Shown: positions 23,701-37,000 of the stretch, one piece after another
How the letters are laid out: the number at the start of each line of letters is the position of its first letter
Numbering within the stretch: position 1 is the first letter of the stretch
Made by a program: the position numbers and the translations under genes
Notes under the pieces: model-generated
What the model was told of the DNA's origin: nothing
Databases searched by the model: none
The model's input: the letters and a program-made list of their open reading frames with translations, nothing else
Assembly: GCA_022225965.2 (NCBI GenBank)
Contig: JAKJXP020000151.1
Location: 19,215-83,214 of the forward strand
Direction of reading: 5' to 3'
DNA: 64,000 nt
Source: Diatrype stigma
Lineage: Eukaryota > Ascomycota > Sordariomycetes > Xylariales > Diatrypaceae

Positions 23701-24808
23701 TCTAAAAATAAGCAATACATAATTAAAAATTAAATAATTGCCTTTATTAAGATGCTTTTATTTTTAAATTGGGATATTTTAAAAAGCATTATATGCAATT
23801 AAAACCAAAAATTTACGTTAAGATTCTAAAAAGAAATATAAAAAGCCCTAAAAACCAGGCTATTTATAATTACAGCCTATTATTCTTAAGAAAATGAATT
23901 ATCGGAACGCAAAAATTAAACGACAAAAATTGCCATTTAATATTATTATTTTATATATTTAGAGTTTAATTGGGTAAATTTATTTTTCGCTTTATAATGA
24001 AACCTAAATAGCGCATATTTAAAGATTATTCAATTTATTTTTTACGAATAATTATTTGGATTTAAATTACCTGGATCCTTGGATATATTAACGAATAAGA
24101 ATACGACGTCCTTTTTAAATATTCGCTTCTTAAAAAAACATATTCGAAAAAACGTTTAATTAATAATGGATTTTGTTATTATTAAAACAAAAAAAGCTTA
24201 TAATAATTAGCATTCGAAAATAAAATTCGTTAAAAACGATAAGGTATATTTAAAATTATACGACGGATATTACTTATTTAAAAAGCCTCTTAAAAATACT
24301 TTTAATAACAAATTAATCTTTAAAAAGTTAAAAAACGAATCGATCGATTAGTTTACGAATTGAACCTTTTTGTTAATTTCGGCATTTATTCGGTTATTTT
24401 TATAACCCATTTAAATGCTAAATAAAAAGAACAAGACCCTTTTAATCGATAAGCTTTTTCATTCGGATCCGTCGAAATAAATTAAGATAGCAATAATAAG
24501 CAAAGCAACGTATATAAAATAAAAATTATCGTTAGCTATTAATTAAATCGTAAGAAAAACGGATTCGATTATTTAATTAAATGAAAGAATTATGGTTACG
24601 AAAATAATACATAAAAAATAAAACGACAATTACGTTATTCGAAGGAATTAATTAATAAATACTGGCAACGCAAAAGAAAACGACCTTTTTTTAAAAATTC
24701 CCGTTCCTAAAAAAAGTCGTCGCTTAAAAAAAGATATTTAGCCCGCATGTATTTTCTATATATTTACTTACTAAGGTTAATAAGACTTTTCTTTTTGGCC
24801 CGGCATTT

Positions 24809-25034
24809 TAATACGGAATCCAATAAGAACTTCATCGATAAGGAAATAGCTAAATAAATAAAAATAAAAAAGATACGTATTTCCTCTTAACCGTTAGCTA
24901 GGTGGTCCGTACGTAAGCCCATTGGGCCTATGGCCTATATGGGCTCTCTTTTTTTCCTTTACTTATGATAGCTTCTTTATTATCCTTAATATTACAATTT
25001 CATTCTTTCTTAAAACCCCATTGGGACCGCATTA
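24809..25034 (+). repeat. 3' LTR of Ty3/gypsy element 1
   Basis: 226 bp, begins TAATACGGAA (G-to-A at the expected TG) and ends CCGCATTA. It is followed directly by the TSD copy GGCCG. Confidence 0.85.
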
Positions 25035-25074
25035 GGCCGTTAACCGCATAATATTATATATATATATATATATA

Positions 25075-26350
25075 ACGGCATAATAATGCGTTTATAATAG
25101 TTATAATTATAATAATTCCTGGCCGTTTTACGTTTTTAAACGTTGTTTATTTTTTATAACGGCTATTTTATATTCTCGGATATTATTTTATTATAATAAC
25201 GCATTTATAACGGTTATAATTATAACCCGTAATAATTACGATTCGATTCGGCCATTTTATTTTTTCGAATGTTATAATTAATAAAACGTTACGTAACGAT
25301 TACGATTACGATTATAACTCTAGCCGTTTTATATTTTCGAACGCCATTTATTTATTATAACGACATAATAACGCGTTCGTAACGATTACGATTCCGGCCA
25401 TCTTATATTCTCGGATGCCACTTTAACGCAACGGCATATTAGCTCGTTTATAACGCTTTTAACGTAACGACTTTAATATAACGGCATAATAGCCCGCTCG
25501 TAACGATTACGATTTGATTCGGCCATTTTATATTTTTGGACGTTATTTATTTATTATAACGGCATAATAGCGCGTTTATAACGGTTACGATTATAAAAGT
25601 TCTTAGCCGTTTTATATTTTCGGACGTTACTTATTTATTATAACGGCATAGCAATTCGCTTATAACGGTTACGATTATAATTCGCCCGTAATAATTACGA
25701 TTCGATTCGGCCATTTTATCTTTTCGAATGCCGCAATTAATTAAACGTTACGTAACGGTTTTAGCTATTTTACGTTTTTAAATGCCATTTATTTATCGCA
25801 GCGATATAATAACCCGCTTATAATAATTACGATTACGGCCTGGCCGTTTTATATTTTCGGACGCTATTGATTTTTCGTAACGGCCATTTTATATTTTCGA
25901 ATGCCATTTATTTATTATAGCGACATAATAACGCATTCGTAATAATTACGACTCGATTCGGCTATTTTATTTTTTCGAATGCCGCAATTAATTAAACGTT
26001 ACGTAACGATTTAATTACGCGTTCGTAACGATTATAATTCTGGCCGTTTTATATTTTCAAACGTTACTTATTTATCGTAACGATTTCGTTTCGAATTTCC
26101 GAAATAACGATATAACAGCTCGCCTTTAATAATTCCGCTTCGAACTTTTAAAGTAATTGCAATATGATATAACTTTAATTATTAAGCAAAAGTAATTTTT
26201 TCGGCATTTTTAATTATAATAACGCATATAACGATAATAACCTTAATTACTTAATCGAAAAATTTAATTCGTTCGTATAACGACGGCATAACTTTAATTA
26301 TTCGACCAAAAAATTTAATTCGTAATAATTCGTATAACGACGGCGTTACG
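25075..26350. repeat. degenerate satellite array, right arm of outer element
   Basis: Units of roughly 100-150 bp recur about ten times. Each contains variants of GGCCATTTTATATTTTCG, then ATTTATTATAACGGCATAA, then CGTAACGATTACGATT. The variants differ mainly by transitions. No coding frame; this looks like a mutated minisatellite inside the non-autonomous element. Confidence 0.7.
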
Positions 26351-26565
26351 AACGTTTAGCTTAGCAGTAGCGAAAGTTAAGCGTTTTTATTTACCAAAAA
26401 AAAATTACTGAAATGGCTACGTTTATTAGTAATCGGTCGGAACGGAATAATACGTATAGCAGTAGCGACGACGAAAATACGCAGCGAAGTAGCGGCGACG
26501 ACGATAATCGTAATTAATTGCCCTAACGCCCTAACGGTCTAACCTTTAATGGAAAGGTTTTAGTC
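26351..26565. other. 3' internal end of outer element
   Basis: A less AT-rich stretch with GTAGCGACGACGAAAATACG-like sequence, bringing the element up to its right LTR. A 19-codon reading from the ATG at 26413 shows no recognisable family. Confidence 0.35.
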
Positions 26566-26728
26566 TGTCAGTTTTTGTATAGAATCAGAGTGCCAGAGCA
26601 ACCTTTCGTATTAACAACAGTCTGAAACCTGACCTTTTAGGATTCCTAGGAAGCCCAGAAGCCGTACGGAGCTGTATTTATACCCCTTACGAGCCCCTGT
26701 AGGGGTCACGTGACGCCATACCCTGACA
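26566..26728. repeat. right LTR of outer element
   Basis: 163 bp, TGTCAG to CTGACA, same length as the left copy. It differs from it only by G/A and C/T changes. A purine-rich AATGGAAAGG (26548-26557) shortly upstream could be its polypurine tract. Confidence 0.85.
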
Positions 26729-26912
26729 AGAAGATCGGAGGACGCATACGAGGTGGTGAACACCAACATGGATGGATAAACATCCGTGTTACTTGGCAGG
26801 GTCGTAATGTTTATATCACAAACCTGCGCCACCTTGCGACTGGTAAATTATCGCTTGCAATATCCAGACTATTGCGTTACTTAATAATACAAAACGCAAC
26901 CAGCAAGCTATT

Positions 26913-29158
26913 TTAGTTGCTTTTGGTTGTACTGCTTTCTATCGAAGCATCAGCGCCATTTTTTGTTTTCTTCCGGAAATCTTGCCACCCTATGCCCCAG
27001 ATAAAGATCCCACTAAAGGTAACCAGTGCAGCTACGAAGTAGAAGACGTGGCCGACACTGATGGCGTAGGCGGTGATGACTCCTTCAAGATCAGCTGCGT
27101 CCACGACACTGCGAAAGTTTGTCGCGCCAGCCTTGATTACAGCGGCTGCGTCGGCGTTGGGGGCGTGTATGGGCAACTGAGATTTGAGACTGGAGACTAG
27201 GACCAAGTTGCACAAGGAGAGAGCAATGGCTGGAAATAGTGCTTGAGTAAAGACCATGAATGCCATGCCTGACGAGAGCTCTTCGCCGGTTGTGACTCCC
27301 TGAATCGAGATTATGCCCTGTTTGATGCTCATCAGCAGTAGTTCTCCGTCAGGATGAAGGTAAAAGACGCACTAGCTGCAGTCCAGCCCCAGATCCAACT
27401 CCAGCGAGAACCTGGAACCCGACCCATCTCCCTACTGAGCTGTGGGCTTGGAGTGTAGACATGAGACCAGTGCCTATAGCAGAGAGTATCAACGAGAAGA
27501 CGGCTATCGGGATCACGTAGCCTATCCTTTGCACTGTAGAAATCAATGGTTAGCATCTCAACAGACTCCATAACCCTTCTCTGTTAACTCACAGATGTTC
27601 CCTGAAAGAGCTGCTGAAAAGAGTTGAGGAACAATCATGGGTATAATGTAGACACCACTGAGAATGGCGCTCGAGTTATAGACAGTCTGAAAATAAATGG
27701 GCAGGTAGTAAAACAAGCCATATATTCCCACCATCTGAAATGCGTTGAACATGGCAGCCGACCATACCGTACGTCGACGGATCATGGCGGCTGGAAGAAG
27801 TGCGGCATCGCCTTTGTGGTAGTTCCACAAGAGCCATACGATGCAGATTGCACCGGCTCCGCAGAAAAGGCCAATCACTTGAGAAGAGTCCCAAGAAAAC
27901 TGGTTTCCTCCGTATTGTAGTGCAAGTAGAAGCTGGATCACGGCCGGGGCAAAAAGAGCGAATCCGATTAAGTCCAGATGGTGGTGTAGCTGTGGAAGAA
28001 TGGAAAGAGCGCTCCCCTTGGGTACCTGCTCAGGAATACGAAGTACGATGGTGAAAAATACCGTGATGGCGCCGATAGGCAGGTTAATATAGAAGGCTAT
28101 GATTCCAAGGTTAGTTTCCGGCAGGCACAAACAAAGCTCTCTCTTTGTGTTTCAGCTTACACCACCTCCACGTGCTATACGTGGTGAAGGCACCTCCGAT
28201 CAAAGGTCCAGCGACAAGACCAAGCTGTTGCACTATGAGTAGAAACACAGTTACTAAGTCAATTCAAGCCAGCATATAATTTTCATAGAGAACCTACGTC
28301 CCATGGTCAGGCCTAGCAAGGCTGCGGTAGATGTATGGATTAGCACGGTCACCGCTCTCGCCCCTAGCAAGTCAGACTCACCGGGCCGCTTCTCCAAAGG
28401 CGCGCAACTGGACACGATGGTAATGGCACCGTTGATTATACCAGCAGCACCCAGTCCAGCGACGGCGCGGCCGACAATCAGCATCGCTGAAGAGGTCGCC
28501 GCACCGCATAACACGGATCCCAGTTCGAAGATGCCAAAAAAGAAGAGGAATGTCCACTATTGCATATGCATGTTAGATTGACGTAGGCTCATAGGCACAG
28601 ACAGAATGGCAAGAGGGGAATGCAACTGCATGTGTTAGATACCACCGACCTTGGTCTTGAAGTGTGTGTAAATCTTGCCTATCAAAGGCTGGGGACCCGC
28701 ACTACGATGAAGAGGTAAGCCCGCCATTTAGCTGAGGCGAAAACGATGAAGGACTTTACATTCCAAATTGATATGCGCTGGCGTACCAGCCGACGTCGGC
28801 AAGCGAGCGGAACTCATCGGTGATGCGAGGAATAGCCTGAGTAAGGGGAGTGAGAAAACAAGCAAGTAGTTACTTGTGGAAGAATTGTACGAACTGTGCT
28901 GATAACCATGGTATCGACAAGCATGAGGAAACATGCGAGGACTGCAGCGGCCACAACAAGAGCCAGCTTGAATCCCGTAACGTACTCGGGCTGGAAACTG
29001 CGATCCGGCGTGACGACGGCGGCATCGTCCGCATCGTCTGCCTCTTTACCGTCATAAGTCGCTAGTTCAAGCTCCCGTTGCTCCCCAGACAGTGCCATCG
29101 GTGCATTTGGCTTCCACAGAGAGACGGAACCGCCAGACGCATTGTCCAGGGATGGCAT
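26913..29158 (-). CDS. MFS drug/metabolite efflux transporter, 14-TM DHA2 type
   Basis: Proton-antiport exporter of the fungal toxin-efflux group, plasma membrane. Nine exons keep phase throughout: 29158-28895, 28836-28760, 28701-28650, 28556-28382, 28321-28298, 28232-28161, 28096-27593, 27533-27373, 27317-26913; total 577 aa. The N-tail is polar. TM1 ends LVDTMVIST and joins [18 protein letters not shown] across intron 1; the donor used (GTTCGT) is unusual and GTAACT slightly downstream is an alternative. Family motifs are [32 protein letters not shown] (motif C-like), [14 protein letters not shown], and [13 protein letters not shown] across the exon 6/7 junction. The gene looks intact although transposon blocks lie within about 200 bp on the 3' side and 450 bp on the 5' side. 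It probably belongs with the P450, methyltransferase and A-T-TE genes (inference). Confidence 0.9.
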
Positions 29159-29600
29159 TGCAGAAATCAGGCAAGGAATCTGGTAAGTAAAGCTAAGTGT
29201 TTCGGCGAGGTTGTTGGAATTAGTTGGGGAAAAAGTAAAGTCGAAGCCGGTTCCTAACCAAGCTGTTAAGCGTTTGCAATCAGTAACTCACTTACGAACT
29301 GCATACAGCGAATAGGAAAGGGATAATCTGCTGTAGTTCCAACTGCTGAAGCCAACCGCCACTTATTGGTCAGCCCATATGAAAAGAGGGATAACAATAC
29401 AAACAACTGTCCCGCGAACCACGCCAGGAGTACCTATCTAGGGAGTTCGCTTCCGAGGTTACATGCAGTCTCAAAAGTGGCCATTCCATTACGGCAGGCT
29501 ATGCCTTAATATATGAAAATACATTCAACGTATTAGGAGATGTGCTTGCCTAAGTATAGAGAAACATAGGGGTATTTATAAGATACAGTTTAGGGTTTGC
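29159..29600. promoter_or_regulatory. MFS upstream region up to AT-rich block
   Basis: Normal-composition sequence upstream of the MFS start codon. I looked on the minus strand for the missing C-terminal codons of the truncated P450 and did not find them. Confidence 0.45.
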
Positions 29601-32600
29601 CATAACCACCTACCCATTTGTTTTTTTCAAACCGTAAGTAACCATTATAAGTTAATAAGTAATCATTAAAACGCAATTTCTTATCATTAATTAATGCTAT
29701 AAATTAATAATTACTTATTAATTTATAATATTAATTAATAAATATTCATTATTAATAATTATTTATTAGTTATTATTATAAACTAATAAATAATTATTCG
29801 TATATATTGCATAATTATAACGTATATAAAATTAAATAAAATTTATTATATTAGCCTGTATTATAATAATGCATATTAATTTACGTATTAATTACGATAC
29901 ATTTCGTTATATAATTCTTATAATCGATTAAACTTAATAACTGAATAATTAAAATCCTATAACTATGCTTTTTTTTCGTTTAAATTTATAAAAAACATAA
30001 TATCTTAATTAATATTATCGTTTTTTTCGATATCTTTAATTAGGTTTAATTTAAATAATAATATATTTAGTTATAAATCCGGGTTTATATAAGGGCTAAA
30101 TATTACGATTAACTTTAGCATTATAAGCAATATAATAACTATACTTACGTTTTTTTAATAAAAACGGCCCTTATTATCGATAATTTAGTTAATTATAATA
30201 TTCGACTAATTTTTAACATAATTAAGAAATAAGATTTTGTTTTATTTATTAAATTTCTTATTTCGAATTATATAGCCTTAATTGATTATTTTTTTTAATT
30301 ATTTCGATAATAATTAAAAAATAAATAATATTATAAATAAATAAATATAAATAACGTAATAAATATTAGTTTTAATATCGACGTTAATAATGCGTTAATT
30401 TATTGCAAATATGGAACTAAGAATTAATACGAAAATTAATACGACGATTAATACGGGAATTAATACGTAATATACCGGATTTTAAGGGTTCGTTTTTTTA
30501 AAGCAGTATTAAGCTTAAAAAACGTTTTTTTATTTATAAAGCTTTAAAAAATTTACTTATAATAAGAAATGCAAAAGATTAATTTTATCGGGCGTTAATT
30601 ATGGCAATATATTCGGATATTATAGGGCTAATTTAATTTTAATTAGCATTGCGTTTTATTTTTTATTATCGTAATATTTAGCTATTGCTTTTTAAAAAAG
30701 CTATAAAAAAACGGAAAATTAATATTTAAAGGATTACAATTTAAAAAAAGGCCCTTAAATAAGAAATTGCAATATCTTAATTTAAAACCGATAACGATTT
30801 AACGATATAGCTTATATAAGATTAATATACGTATTAATCGGCGTATTAATTATTTATATATTTTATATTATTAAATTGCGCATTTTTTATTTAGCTTTTT
30901 GAAATTAAGGTATTTTCGGAAACGAATTTATTAATATATAATTTTAATAATTTGTTATATAAGTTAATTATAAAACTAAATAAAGATATTGCCTAAATCC
31001 GTATTTATTAAAATATATTCGAATCGTAAAATTTAAATATTTAATTAAATTATTTAATAAAAAAGCAATAAAATACATAATTAAATAAATATTTTTATAA
31101 TGTTTTTGCATAATATGGTAAATTTCGCGTTTCTTAATTTTAAAGGCTAATTTGCTTTTAGCTTTTATAAAAATAACCTAATAACGTTATTTATAAATAA
31201 AATAATCCGATTAAGAATTGTTATAATAGCTTATTATTTGCGAATAACATTTTAATAAAAATGATAATCTTTTTTTCTTTTATTTTATTCGACGAATTCC
31301 TAATTTTCCTAATTCGTAAATCAAATCATAAATGCAATGCCATATTTTTAGGTTATTTATAATAAATATTCGCTTTTCGCCTTTTATAAAGCATTAATAT
31401 ACCGATTAATACGTTAATAAATAATATTTATAAATCGTTTTTAATTTATTGGTTAATAATTATTATTTAACGCTATATTTTATCGTTAATTACGTTTAAA
31501 GTATTATTTATTTATTTATTTCGAATATGTCGCTGCTTAGTTTTTATAGCAGCTTTATACTTTTCGATTGTTTTTTATTTTTCGCTTAATTTAGTTATAC
31601 GTTTGCACGTTTTTGCAGTATTAAAATTACCTAATAGTTCGCTATTAAGTTTATATCGCTTAAATTAATTAATCGATAAAGAATCGAAATTATTTCGCTT
31701 TTATAAAGGCGACATGTTATTATAAAACAAATTAATACGCAAATTAATACGTAATAATCCGCCAAAAATATAAATACGAAACTATTTTTAAAATGCATTA
31801 AATAAAGTAACAAATTTAATTAATGCAATTAATGCAACCGTAAAAACCATAATATTAAATAAAACTTATAAAGAAATAAGGTTTTTAAAAAAACCTAAAA
31901 ACCTTATCTTTATATTCGAAAAAAAAAAAGAAATTCCTATTAATATAAATATTAACAAAATGCTTATAAATTGTTTTAATATTATAAATTAAAGGTTAAC
32001 GTATTATTAGTAATATAGGAATCTTTGGAAATCTTTGTTATTAAAAAAGTAAATTACGATTATTACGGAACGAAACGCATTAATATAAAATTAAAATGGA
32101 TTTATCGGCTAAATTTCGAGTATCCATTTATTTTATAAATACGTTTTAATATTTAAGGAATTAATTAATAACAAATAAAAATTAATAGCTAATTATAAAA
32201 AGTAATTTATATTTATTATTTTAAATAAATTCTTAATAAAATAGAAATCCTTAAATATAATCGTAATTCTATTTGCATATATAACATATAATTCATTATA
32301 TATAAATATTAAACTTAATTTTTTTGCGGCTTTTTATAAAATAATTAATATTAATATTTAAATACGAAATTAAAGCTTTTTTATATTTGTTATTTCTTTT
32401 TTAATTTTTTAAGAAGGTAGTCTTAAAATATAAAAATTAATTATATATTAAAGATTCTTAATTTTATAAAAGGCAATAACTGGCATTTATTAAATCGTAT
32501 TAATTAACGTATTAATTATTTAAAACTTATTACTTAATTTAAAATAACGTTAACGCTATTAATTATTAAATTTAATATAAGCCTTACGTTTAATAATTAA

Positions 32601-33865
32601 ATTCTTTTTTAGCTTTATTTTAATACGCGCTTTATTAAGCTTATATTCGTTTATTTTATTAAATAATTCTCGACGTCGCTAAATAAAATATAAAATATAA
32701 GTTTTAATAACGAATTTAATAGCTTTTATTATAAATGGGTCATTTCTTTTATAAGTTTAAGTATTAATATAAATGTTTTAAATTTTTTAATCGTATATAT
32801 ATCGCCGAAATAAAGTAATTATTAATTAAAATTCGAATGTTTCCTTAATTGTTTTTTATTTATTTGCAATAATATTTTTGGTTTTATAACGAATGGCATT
32901 TTAAAATGAAATATGTAAAAAGGGATTTATTATGTTAAAAACAAAAAATAACGTTTCGAATATATTGCATTAAACGGAATTAACGTATTAGTTTTATTCC
33001 GAACTAATAATATACGATTATATACGAATAAATAAGCTTTATTTCTATAAATAACATTTTCGTAAGCATTTTTTTTATTTGCTTTATCGATATAAAGAAT
33101 AAATAAAAAACCCTTAATTAAATAACTTTTTTTATTTTTTTATTTTCGAAGTTATTTTCGAAATTATTTAAATAAAGCCTTATTAATAAGTTCATATTAT
33201 AACATTATATCGGCAAGTCCTAATAATAAATGTTTTCTTTAAAATATTAACGACTTATCTTTCGAATAAAGAAATAAAGTAAACCAAAAACGAAACTCTT
33301 TAAACGAATTTGGATTAAGCCTTTTTAAAAAAAATACAAACTTATTATCCGGTTTCGAAATAAAATATATAATATTAAAACGTATTAATATTTTCGATTT
33401 TACCGTTAATATCTTTTACCAATTCAATATTTCGAACGAAAAAAATACACCTTATAACGCCGATTTTTTTTTCCGTATGGCTGCTAATAATAAGCTATTT
33501 ATAAATTAGGCTATTATAAATATTTTATTCTTACCGAATAATTCGAAACGAACCGGTTTTATATTAAACGTAATAAAAAATTTAATATATTATTAATATA
33601 TTAAAATTATAAAAAATAAGTTTTAAAAATAATAAATAACGATATTTAAATACAAAACAGCAAAAGCAAAACAAAAACGAACGCATAAAAAATAAAAAAA
33701 GCAATTAAAATTATTCCAAAAAAGGCCGAATTAAAAATATCGAATAAATATATCCAATAAATCGTATTTTTAAAATTAAATAACGAATTAATATATAAAA
33801 GGAATTTAACGAAAAAGCAATAATTAAAAAAACGGCTTATGATTATATATAAATAATGCCGTATT
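29600..33865. other. AT-rich, RIP-degraded DNA, origin unresolved (left flank)
   Basis: Very AT-rich, with stops in all frames and no frame I can assign. It is marked by repeated ATTAATACG or its complement CGTATTAAT, for example four copies at about 30423-30470 and pairs near 30833, 31735 and 32500. The same motif marks 40.9-42.8 kb and 51.8-52.7 kb, which suggests parts of one repeat family later split by the LTR elements. Confidence 0.45.
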
Positions 33866-34097
33866 TGTTACAATAACTATAGGTGCAATATTATATATAG
33901 TTAGAATGTACATATAAGAAGATAAGGATAAGGAACAGAATAAGTGGGTCCAGCACTGAAACCGTAATACCTATTAAAGCAACAGTTTTCCTGTTTCTGC
34001 TGTTTTAATTCCTTTTTTTCCTTTTTTCTTTAGCTTAGAATTTTATATAGCTAATGGAATTCGGATTTACGAAACGAAGCCATAACAGCCCGTAATA
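33866..34097 (+). repeat. 5' LTR of Ty3/gypsy element 2
   Basis: 232 bp, directly repeated at 40557-40790. The differences I compared are mostly transitions. Confidence 0.9.
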
Positions 34098-37000
34098 TAA
34101 TTTTAAGTTTATTTCTTTGCTTGGAAAGGTTTATATAATATTTTATTTCCGAAAAGAACAATTATAAATTAAGGCTGCAGCTTAAAGCGCGTCAAGAATT
34201 ATCTTAAATACCCTATTAAAAATCGACAAGCAAAAATTACCGAAATACGAATTAACAAATCCGATTTTCATAATAATGCAATTATTCGAAGAAACGGCTA
34301 AAGCCGTTTTATAAATACGTAAAGAAATGCGATTCCATGTATTTGTTTTTATTCGAAATATTTATTTGGGATTTAACAAAATACCGAAAACACGATTGCG
34401 ACGACGGTCGGATTATATAGAAATTGCCTTTTTTATTTCGGAAGAAACCGTTATTTATGGCAAAAAAAAAGATAAATACGAAATTATTAAGTAATCCATT
34501 TATTATAAATTTAAGAGCGCGGCTACCGAAAACGATATGGAAAAGTTTATTGCTATGTTTAAAAATAATAAACTTTACGAAAATCTATTCGATAAATTCG
34601 AAGAATTAACTGTTATTTATAACAAAAAAAAAGGCAAAACGGGTTTTTCTTTTATTGTTTTAATTGAAATTAAAAAGTTTGCCTTTTTTAGTATTAATGG
34701 AACCTTAATTCCAATAACGTTTAAGAATTTTTATGAAAAAAATCCAAAGGCCCTTTATTAAAAGGTAAAAATGCGTGCTTTAATAGCAATAGTTATTTAA
34801 TTATAAGTCGAAAAAATAACCGATTTCGTTATAAAGTTGAATCGATTTATCCGAATTTTTTTCCGTTGGGCATATTATTTTGATAAACTTATAAAAAGCG
34901 AATCCATTTTTTATAATGCCGAGGAAAACGCTAATTTCGATAAGGACATTTAATTATTAACCGATTAATTAAAGAAATAAGCCTATAATATATTAAATAA
35001 AAATAAGAAAATTAATGTTTTAAAAAAACGCCTATGCGATGCTAGCTTATTTATCGGAATCTTTAATGCCTTAGGCATTAAAAAAAAAAGCAATAAACTG
35101 GACGTTCCCGATTTTTACGCCGACGAAAAACAAAACAAAATGAATTTCGAAAGTTGATATTAGCAGATACAAAATCGTTTTAAAATAAATGCTAATCATT
35201 TTGTTAATAACGAAATAAAGTTTACGGAAATTAAGTTTTATTTAAAAGGCATTGCTATAAAAAATATCCTGTTTTATTTTCGTTTTATTTATTCCGATTA
35301 AATCATTATTTTCGAAAATCTTATAAAGCATTTTTGGATTAAATATAATAATCCTAATTAATTGGAAAAATTTAAAGCCGAATTCCGTCGTTTGAAACTT
35401 AATAATTCCACCGATTTCGTTATTTTTAAGAATGATTTCGTACGATTAGTTAAAAAGTGCCATAAGCTTAAGAAATTCTGGAAGTTCGAATTTCGTAAGA
35501 AACTTTCCATTTATATCCGAATCGCTTTGGTTAATTATTACTTGGATAATTTTATTTCGTTTAATAAATACGTTCGTTTTGTAATTAAAATGGAATTGTT
35601 TTATAAATAAAAACAATTAAATAAAACCGAACGAAATATTTAACGATTACGTCGCAAAGGCCGCGAAGGATTTAATAAAGGCGGTAATACTTAAGCCGTT
35701 AATGGAAGCTTAGGTATTAATAATAGTAGCAATCGTAATTAATGCCTTATTTCCGAATAAGTCCGTTAATATGCATTTAAGGGAAAATGCTTTATTTGTG
35801 CCGAAAAGGGATACATCTTTTGCGAATACCCTAAGAACCCTAACCGTAATTTGATCCTTTAAAAGCGTAAAGCGAAAATTAATAATATTATCGATCGTTA
35901 TATTAAGTCGGAATTTAATTTGCATAAATTAATCCAAAATACCGATAAGTCGGAAAAATAATTACCCTGAAGCATATGGACTTTTTCTTAAGGGAGTTAT
36001 TACGAGGGAATATCGGAATTGAAATATTATTTAATTTTTTATAGCAGATTCTTAAAGGAGAATTTTTGTTTTTTATTAATACCGTAACTTATAATGGATT
36101 ATTATTAATTATTAGATTTTTTTTTGGCGATACGGAAGCAAATAGTTTTTTATTTATTAGTATGAATTTTATAAAAAAAATATTAAAACGATTTTAAGTA
36201 TTATTTATTATAGGTTTTACGTCTTACTGCGTAAAAGGATTTAATAGGCAAGCCATTTAATTAATCGATATTTTCATTTTCCTGAATTTTCGAATTTACG
36301 GATAAAAGTTTAACCGAATATCCTTTATGGTTTTGGATATAAAATATGATGTTATTATTAAAAAAATATGGTTCGAATAATACGAAATAATAATCGATTT
36401 AACAAACCGCAGGCTTTTATTTCTTAACGAATAGTTAATTGAATTTATTTACGATATTGCTATAAATAATGCTACCGGACCGATACTTAATACCGAGGGC
36501 AAATTCCAGGCTAAAGTATACCGGCGTTAAAAATTAATAAATAAAGAAAATAAAAAATGCGGAAATGGAAGAAAAACGGTTCGTTTCGCAGAAAACCCTT
36601 TCCAAACGATGGAATCCACCGAACGCAAAAGTAAGGCCGAAACCTTAAAATAGATGGAAAAGAAATTTAAAAACCTAGAAAAGATGCAATTTGTTCCTTT
36701 TGTTTCGAAGCGCGATTATTTTTTGCTATTTAAATCCATATTTTCCCGAGCCATATAAAATAATATTAATTATTAGAAAAAAACTTTTATATTACGACAA
36801 TCCCTTGAAATACGTAAAATAAAGAGATAGCTCGATTCGATAAACGAAAATAACTTTATTTCCGAAAAAAAAGAAAACTTTAAAAATGCATATCCGGAAA
36901 GAAATATATAAGGACTTTATGTTTTTCGGAAAGGATTTTGCTGGTATAAACATCGCTTACCGGATATGGCTATAATTAAAGCAATAGCCTTTTAGCATTT

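Larger units (their letters stand above)
17478..25034 (+). mobile_element. Ty3/gypsy LTR retrotransposon, RIP-degraded, TSD GGCCG
   Basis: LTRs of about 225 bp (17478-17702 and 24809-25034) flank the element. GGCCG occurs immediately before (17473-17477) and immediately after (25035-25039), a perfect 5-bp target duplication. The two LTRs share TCCATCGATAAG-type and GCTAGGTGGTCCGTA blocks. Remnants in plus-strand order: a gag/protease-like part (to about 21560), RT-like sequence near 21780-21880, an RNase H end (NLILNALSRL, from about 22990), an integrase zinc-binding region with spaced His and Tyr/Cys codons (about 23300-23490) and a degraded integrase core. Stops are almost all TAA or TAG, as expected when CAA, CAG or TGG codons are hit by RIP. 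No intact frame remains. Confidence 0.85.
16269..26728. mobile_element. non-autonomous LTR element (LARD-like) carrying nested insertions
   Basis: Two 163-bp direct repeats (16269-16431 and 26566-26728) start TGTCAG and end CTAACA/CTGACA, the TG...CA structure of LTRs. Their differences (about ten) are all transitions. Without the nested Ty3 element the unit is about 2.9 kb. Its interior consists of degenerate tandem repeats plus a LINE fragment and has no gag or pol frame I can see, so it resembles a large non-autonomous LTR derivative. The 5-bp flanks are GGGAG on the left and AGAAG on the right, so a clean TSD is not seen. An AGAAG also lies at 16254-16258, ten bases before the LTR. Strand is not assigned. 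Confidence 0.7.

Noticed and set aside
26611..26832. Short frames on both strands over the right outer LTR
   Set aside because: They cross the LTR border, so they cannot be conserved host genes.
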